From Takakia lepidozioides (Eukaryota > Streptophyta > Takakiopsida > Takakiales > Takakiaceae): a stretch of 64,000 nt of DNA. Under the pieces are notes generated by a model that worked only from the letters and a program-made list of their open reading frames with translations, had not been told where the DNA came from and ran no database searches. Shown here piece after piece: positions 57,701-64,000 of the stretch; position 1 is the stretch's first letter; every line of letters begins with the position of its first letter. The position numbers were made by a program, and so were the translations under genes. The stretch is taken from assembly GCA_030704615.1 (NCBI GenBank), contig CM060731.1:74814756-74878755 (forward strand), written 5' to 3'.

Positions 57701-60637
57701 CTACGCTTCCTTGCTTGAGCATGTATATGCCAAAGATCTGCATAAAGGCACAACTGGCATCTCAAACCGGAAATGAACAAATTAAAGTATTACAGTACCA
57801 CTCACACCACCTTGAGAAGTGGAACTGTCACACAGGTTTTAATGACTGCTACCAATCAATGGCTTCCACATGGTTCCTGTAGCTGCCCTGCAGGTGGAGG
57901 TCACTGTGGAGCAGGCTGCAGTACAACATCACAACTGACATAGCAAGTACATTCATGTAAATGCAGAATAAATGAGAGATAAGAAAAAGGGGACATGTGA
58001 AATAAGAAGCTGTGAACCTGTCTGGAAATTTAGTGGCAAAATGGAAGAATAGACTTCAAAGACCATCACAAAGGGAGAGAAATGCAAGCAAACAGACAAA
58101 GAGACAGAATTGCACCCTCGGACCTTCGCATCAATCACAGGACACAAGACAATCTCTTAAACAGCCAGTATCTGGGTCAATGAACCATTGGATTGCCTCC
58201 AGTCAAGCAATTATTCCAATGGAAACAAAACACTGCTGTTAACCGCCATAGTTCCTTAGTGAAACCATAGGAAACCTTCTACTTCTGCAGATGAAAAGAG
58301 GGGGGGGGGTCCAGGGAAGGTAGTCCAATCCTGGGCCAAAAAAGGCAAGTGGGAAGTTTACCGTGCCAATGGAGACGCCACAATCAATGTTGGAGGACCC
58401 ATCAAGTGGGTCAAACACAACACAGTACCTGAGAAAACCATGATGTCCATCAAGGGAAAGCACTGTTTCAGTCTTGCAGAGAAGATGAAGAAATGCAACA
58501 TATCAATTCAATACATGCCATCAAGATAAGCACAAGAAAGCTGCTGTTAGGAATAAGGATATGCCCTCTTCAACATCACAGGTACCTGAAATTCACAATT
58601 TGTAGCAACATACCTCCCACGTTTAGAAGGTTCCACAAAAATTGCTTCTTCATTCTCTTCTGATACTAGGACATTCTGCAACAGAAAAGAGGAGTCGAAG
58701 TTACATACCCAGTAAGTCGTTATGAGAGACACCGAATGTGTCCTTCTGTGGCCAAGAGGGTCCACAAACCAAGGGTCATAGAAAAGAGAGAAGGAAGTCA
58801 AAATTCACTACGTCCACAGAAGTCCATGGTAGAATGAGGAAAAAGTGTGTTAAAACGTACCAACAGTACCTCAGACAAAGAACGAGAGAGAGAGAGAGAG
58901 AGAGAATCCATGGCTGTACTCGGAACTATTCAGGATAAATGGCAGGTCCCTTCTAATGACTAATGCCCATAGGAAAACACCCCGGGTAGGGTGCAAGATA
59001 ACCTCTAAAGCAGTGAAAATCACAGTGAACTGGAGACTGCACAAAAAAGAACATTAAGAAACTATGGAATGGAGGGAAAGGATGTGTTAATAACGTACAG
59101 TGCGGCCACTACTGACAAGTGCATTGATGAACACATCATTGGACAGCACATCCAGCTTCTTTTGTTCCTCCCCCTATCCCCGCCAACAGCCATGCATACC
59201 ATTAGCATGCTTGAACCCTGACACCAGTAAGGTCATCCGCAGAATACTCCAACCATTTGACTTCAAATTGATCTCAATTATTGTATGAGAATGCACAACC
59301 ATTCGTGCAAAAAGTTAAAAGAGATTTGTAAAGGTCAAACAAGGTCACAAGAAAGGAATTGCAAGAGGAGCACACACTCCTTGGAATGGAGCACACAGTT
59401 TGAAAACCAAAGCATGAAGAACTGTCATAAGGCTTCTCTCTTTCATCGGTCTGTCTCTCTCTGTGTATCAAAAGGGGAACTTGGCAAGTGATTGAGGACA
59501 GGAATAACAACAATGGATGGAATGCCACGGCAGTCTGGCGATGCATCATTTAAAGAGTGGTGAGAAATACTTGAGCATGAAGGACTAGGAGTATTCCAAG
59601 AGAAAGAAGGCTAAACCTGCACATTGGTCTCGCCTGCCAGACCAATAAGTTTTGCCAACCCTGCCTGTGCCCAATCCCAATAATCCTCTCAGCATTTCAC
59701 CAAGATCACAGCTTGAGATGGACGACACAAAAAGGTATGCAGCTCTTGGAGGCCCACATCAAAGTTTTCTTACGTGAAAAATAAGTTAACAGGGCAGAGA
59801 TGTGGACCAGAATGGTCGTCATTTATTGAAGTTGTCAACGCCACTTTAAGGCGACTCATGAAGAAAAATGGATCACAGAACTCTCAGCTCAAGTTCAGAT
59901 AAATATCTGCAGTTCAAGGATGAAACAAGATACAGTCCACAAACTGCGGTTCTCTGAAGTGTCCGAACCCATAAAGTAGACGTGAGCATTTAGAACTTGC
60001 ATCCGAAAAGGGTATTTGCGAATTTGAGAAACTTCAACAACGCAACTTCCAACCTCACCTAACGATTTTGAGCTCTGAGTTTTAATGCTATTTCAATTAG
60101 TAACGGCTTTGAAATTTAACATGCCTTCCGAAATGGATAAACTTCCAAGTGAAACGCAGAATACCAATTCTGGATCTCAAGATAGATGCAGACTCCAACA
60201 TTTAGGTCTAAGTAAAATTCGTAGAAAAGCGTGGAAAAAGCTGACATGGAACTCCCTTAAAATTCGATCAATTAGTCAGTAAGCGCACAATTAGACAGAC
60301 ACGGACACAAGCGCAGACAGAGCGAATGATAGACAACAGTCCAAAAGAGACAGGAGGAAATGACCTGAGGAAAGCTGCAATGACATGAAAACAAAGAAGC
60401 GACCACGACATTACAATACCGTCAAAACTGATTTGAGTGCGACCAGATAGGAATTCAATAGAAGCAGCAAGACATAACCTTGCTGACAGAGGAGCAGACG
60501 AATTTGCAACCAAGAACGATGTTGTTCAGCAGGATGGTGAGATCACCGCGCGCCTCAGGAAAATTGCTCTGCTCATTCAGCACGAACCTGGTAATGGTCA
60601 TCAGATCCGTCCTCATGGCATCCGCGGCGTGATCCAT
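54790..60637 (-). CDS. cytosolic fructose-1,6-bisphosphatase, 12 exons
   Basis: Exons: 60637-60479, 59664-59617, 59173-59099, 58675-58614, 58428-58362, 57737-57624, 57148-57062, 56508-56438, 56059-55994, 55785-55699, 55324-55249, 54921-54790. All introns are GT-AG, all phases agree, and the product is 347 residues (plant cytosolic forms are about 340). It starts [20 protein letters not shown] and contains [20 protein letters not shown], the metal/phosphate site [58 protein letters not shown] and [16 protein letters not shown]. The redox-regulatory cysteine loop of chloroplast FBPase and a transit peptide are both absent, so the enzyme is cytosolic and acts in sucrose synthesis and gluconeogenesis, hydrolysing fructose 1,6-bisphosphate to fructose 6-phosphate and phosphate (family knowledge). 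No defect is seen. The start is the conserved MDHA; upstream codons of the open frame are not conserved. Confidence 0.96.
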
Positions 60638-61383
60638 GGCTGCCGCGCTCGAAAGAGCAAACCACCTCTTGCCACAGCACAATCTGCGTCAGTGTTATTT
60701 CTCCAATTTCCCAACACAATCCTCTGCGTCTCTTACTAAATGATTTGTGACTTCATCTTCCACCTCGCGATCTCCTTGCGTTGAGTATGCACATGAGCGA
60801 AAAGAGGGGACGGGCAGGCTCGGGATAGGCTAGGTCCCGTGGGGAGCGAACTAGTTTTGGTTCAGGATAGGTCTGGAGATAGGTTCGGTTCGATTTTAGA
60901 TAATTATAATTTCTAGTGACTATTTTAAAGCTTCCATGAAATTGGCACGTGGCGGATTCAGGAGCTTATATATTGCAGCTACAAACGAGAGCGTCTGGAA
61001 ATCCGCCACGTGGAAAGTATATTCTAAATTTCGGCCGCACTTGCCCAATCCTAAGCCGAGCCATAAATTTCGAATCCACCTTTTCATTCATCCATTAGTA
61101 ACAGAACACGCCATGGCCAAGCGACGGTGCCTAGCCCACAGCGATAGCTTTCATTATCCATCCCTACCTGTGCGTGGCATACAACCGGCTTTGGCAAGTG
61201 AGGCCCAGGATCGCCAAAAGCCAAGGGCCCATACATTTACATGATCGAGAGTGCCACATGGCGTTTCTTCAGTGGCCAAACCACCCATATGCGGGTGCCA
61301 CATAAGGGGCCTAGGTCACACGTGTATTTTAGAAAAATCGAAAAATTGAAAATCAGTCCCGGGGTCACTTTCTTGGTCACAAT
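60638..61383. other. FBPase promoter region
   Basis: Upstream of the FBPase start. Contains a 13-bp inverted repeat with CACGTG cores (separate entry). A plus-strand frame at 60936-61244 reads through it and has no known motifs. Confidence 0.4.
60946..61012. promoter_or_regulatory. inverted repeat with two G-boxes
   Basis: CACGTGGCGGATT (60946-60958) and AATCCGCCACGTG (61000-61012) are perfect complements separated by 41 nt. Each contains the G-box CACGTG, a bZIP/bHLH binding core. It lies about 310-380 nt upstream of the FBPase start codon. It may be a small inverted-repeat element or a regulatory site. Confidence 0.5.
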
Positions 61384-62355
61384 GTAACGGTCTGGGTTGT
61401 TGGGAATCCGCAGCAAGTCTGATCTGTTTCATCGCAAGGATGTGAGAGCAAGTGTTCTTCAAGGCTATATTCAAGAGATTTTCCCATACAGTCGCTACAG
61501 ATTGACCTGAGTTTCTTCACTCTTGAATTCCCCAGTTTCCTTCAGTATCAGAGTATTTCGTGACTGCCACTTCTGCATTGTTTTTGATTTTTTAGACTGC
61601 ACTTTCAGAATCATCTTCAGAGTCGCTCACACCTGTCATCCCGAGGTTAGCACTTAAAACTTGTATTTAAACTCTTCTCTTTCTTCTCCCGTCACCGAGC
61701 CACATCACACTGCCCTCACACTGCCTCCTGAACTCGATCAGAATGCCATCATCCTACGAGGCTTTGCACACTCCACCTCCAAAACTGTGAGCTCATCACA
61801 ACAAGGGAAAATCCCAGAACGTTCACCGTCAATCAGGTAGGTACCGAGAACGCATCCCCTCTTCTACTGATTGGAATTGTACATATGTGAGAAGCTGAGA
61901 CTTAAGTTACAAGAAGTCACTCAATGAAGATACCATAGCTAGGTTGTATTTATAAGAGATGCTTTCATGAACTAAAAAAAGAGCTCAATGTCTCTTTCCG
62001 AATTTAAGGAGTTCAGTACACTCAATACAGATATTATTTAGATCACATGTGTACAATCCCATATTGGTATCAGAGCATTGCAGTTGGAGACGACAAAGCT
62101 ATGAAACAGTGTGTGCGAAAGCTAACCTTTCATTGTATTGAAGACTAAGAAATTCTACGGATTTCTTGAAGGAGCGAAGGATGATGAAAATATCAATCTT
62201 GAATGGAGGTCGTGAAGGTCTGCAAATGATACGGACCACGGACTGCATCGACTTTCTTAAGCATATACCATGAAACCAAAGATTTCAAGACTCTTCAAAG
62301 GTTAGCAAGGGGATTTATAAACTATTGAATGTTTTGCTGCTAGGGAAGTGTTGGA
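61384..62355 (+). mobile_element. LTR retrotransposon remnant with initiator-Met tRNA primer site
   Basis: TGGTATCAGAGC at 62065-62076 is the standard plant primer binding site complementary to the 3' end of initiator methionine tRNA. The sequence before it (about 61860-62058) would be the end of a 5' LTR; related words (TTGGAATTGTACA, GGTTGTATTTATAAG, AAGGAGTTCA) return at 63590-63730. The LTR start is not certain; TGTAACGG at 61384 is one candidate. After the primer site there is short gag-like sequence broken by stops, then the LINE insertion. Confidence 0.6.
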
Positions 62356-63538
62356 GTCTAAAGTTGCAGCGTGCAGTGGTAGCAGTGGTAGCATTCAACG
62401 ACAGAGGAGAGGGAGGAAGTGATCTTAAGTGGCAGTGGGGTAGCCAAGAGATCCCGGTCCTCCCTTCCTACACTTACCTGGGCGTTGAGTTTTCCTCCAA
62501 TTGTAATTGGGATGCACATATCCGGAAAGTTGTTCAAACTGGCAAGGGCAAAGCTCTGGGGCTCACTAAATTTTTCCACTGCAGAGGGGTCAACTCTGAG
62601 GTTAAGAAAACTATGCTTTTGTCGCGTTATTAGACCTGCCTTGGAGTACGGATCTGCAATATGGGTTGATAACTCCAACCAGGCTAAGTCTCTAGAATCC
62701 ATTCAAGTGGGGGTGCTTAAGGAGTGTATGTCAGCATGCTCCAAAACAGCCAATGTGGCTGTTCGGGGTGAGTTTGGCATTCCGTCCTTAAGCTCCCGAC
62801 AAGATGAATTCAAGGTCAGATGGTGAGGTCAGCTGCAACATATGTCCAACACCAGATATCCTGAGTTAATCGACTCTATATCTTGGAAACAGGACCGCCC
62901 TGTCAAACAGGCGAAGTCCTGGCAGAAGAGAGTAGAAAAGATTCTCAAGGACCTGGACCTGGATCCGCAAGTCTTGACCCTGCTGCATAAATCTGACGTA
63001 GAGGCTGTAGTATCCAAAGCCATGTCTGTTGCCATGAGATTGTCTGTTGAGAATGAAGTTAGGCAGAAAACTTCCCTGAACTTGTTTCCAGTCAGTGACA
63101 TGGGGGAGGACATCTTGGATGACCTCAAGGGTCTACCCACTCTCGGTTTTAAACTCGGGGCAGGAAGCCTACCTTTGAACAGCAAACAGAAGCAGAGAGG
63201 AAAGGGAGAGTGCAATTGCCCATTGTGTGGGCAATCTGAAGACAGTATTCATTTTCTGATACACTGTCCGGGTTCTCTCACCAAAGAGACGCTCTCTTCA
63301 AATCTATCAAGGGAATTGTGCCTGTACCCCTGTTTACCAACTTTGAAAGTCTCGAGGCGAGCCAAAAGCCCAGGCCATGGCCTGAGGCCTAGTTTTTGGG
63401 CAAATCACACATAGCATATTGATGCTTGTGTGAAGGGATTTCTAGAGGATATCTGGAAAACCCGGATTAATTCTATATATGAAGGTAAGTCTTACTACCA
63501 ACGTCAGCCCCTGACAGAGGTAGGTCTAAAGTTGCAGC
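62356..63538 (+). mobile_element. 5'-truncated LINE copy with 15-bp target site duplication
   Basis: 62371-63523 is nearly identical to 23610-24768 of the LINE in the VPT intron (from the RT palm-thumb junction to CCCCTGACAGAGGTAG). GTCTAAAGTTGCAGC at 62356-62370 and 63524-63538 is a perfect target site duplication. Extra bases and deletions (an inserted T near 62620, a TGA at 62824-62826, missing bases near 63145 and 63270) break the frame. Insertion was into the LTR-retrotransposon remnant. Confidence 0.9.
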
Positions 63539-64000
63539 TGCAACATTCAACTACTACAACCCTTTAATACAAAAAGTCATTTGTAGGTTGTATTTGTATT
63601 TATAAGAAGATAGACCTTTTGATGTAAAAAGAGCTTTGTCTCTCTCTCATTGTAAGGATCAATATACTCAAGGAGTTCAATATATATTGGAATTGTACAC
63701 AGGTGAGAAGAGACTAAGTTACATGAGAAATAGTACCAGGGCCGCTGTCCCCTGTTGGTTTAAAAAATAAAAATAAAAATAAAAATATATCTATATTGAT
63801 GAACTCCAAGTTATAAAACTCCTTTGTAGAACTCTTTATAATGAGAGAGAGAAAACTCCTTGTACAATAGGTCTGTACTGTACAAATACAACCAATGGTA
63901 TCTATTTTAAGTTACTTCTTATAATATCACATGATGTTTTTTTTTTTTTTAAAGCACTATTATAATATAGATGGTCATGGTCTTGTACACAGCTCAAGCA
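63539..64000. repeat. LTR-like sequence in direct and inverted orientation
   Basis: 63575-63730 (GTAGGTTGTATTTGTATTTA, AAAAAGAGCTTTGTCTCTCT, AAGGAGTTCAATATA, TTGGAATTGTACACAGGTGA) resembles the putative LTR end before 62058. The complement of 63790-63905 has similar words (TGGTTGTATTTGTACAG, GGAGTTTTCTCTCTCTCATT), so an inverted copy seems to follow. No coding sequence. Confidence 0.45.

Noticed and set aside
54790-60637. Chloroplast FBPase
   Set aside because: There is no transit peptide and no redox cysteine loop; the N terminus [12 protein letters not shown] is that of the cytosolic enzyme.

Overview
The window is nuclear DNA of a land plant, most likely a free-sporing one such as a fern or lycophyte. 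This rests on four observations: spliced plant housekeeping genes with GT-AG introns, an organelle-type PLS/E-class PPR gene built of 101-residue units, a captured exon of an axonemal-type dynein heavy chain (a family retained in plants with flagellate sperm and missing from flowering plants), and long repeat-filled spacers. The exact species cannot be read from the sequence.

Four host genes can be followed. (1) 1-3153, minus: a PPR gene running off the left edge. (2) 5469-6795, minus: ribosomal protein S15a (uS8), three coding exons, 130 aa, intact. (3) 19417-29384, plus: an SPX-MFS vacuolar phosphate transporter (PHT5/VPT type), twelve coding exons, 729 aa, all joining in frame, with a LINE sitting in its sixth intron and a SINE directly behind its stop codon. 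(4) 54790-60637, minus: cytosolic fructose-1,6-bisphosphatase, twelve exons, 347 aa, intact. They share no evident pathway; FBPase releases phosphate in sucrose synthesis and VPT stores phosphate in the vacuole, but adjacency is probably chance.

The rest is mobile DNA. A tRNA-derived SINE family has four full copies, each with target site duplications. A non-LTR retrotransposon (LINE) is present as a long frameshifted copy (21.9-24.9 kb) framed by a 56-bp direct repeat, as tandem 3' fragments, and as a 5'-truncated copy (62.37-63.52 kb) with a 15-bp target site duplication inside an LTR-retrotransposon remnant. From 32.6 to 45.4 kb lie three blocks of a decayed Helitron (N-terminal block, Rep block, helicase plus Ulp1-like protease block). 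They keep the order of one protein, but the outer two are inverted relative to the Rep block. Between them are scrambled PPR fragments and a four-copy repeat; the helicase block is fused in frame to a dynein heavy-chain exon. At 50.2-52.5 kb are broken exons resembling a Crypton/DUF3504-type tyrosine recombinase. Two related TIR elements lie in opposite orientation at 30.1-31.8 kb, and a promoter-like site with two heat-shock elements and a TATA box at 7.72-7.78 kb has no recognisable gene behind it.
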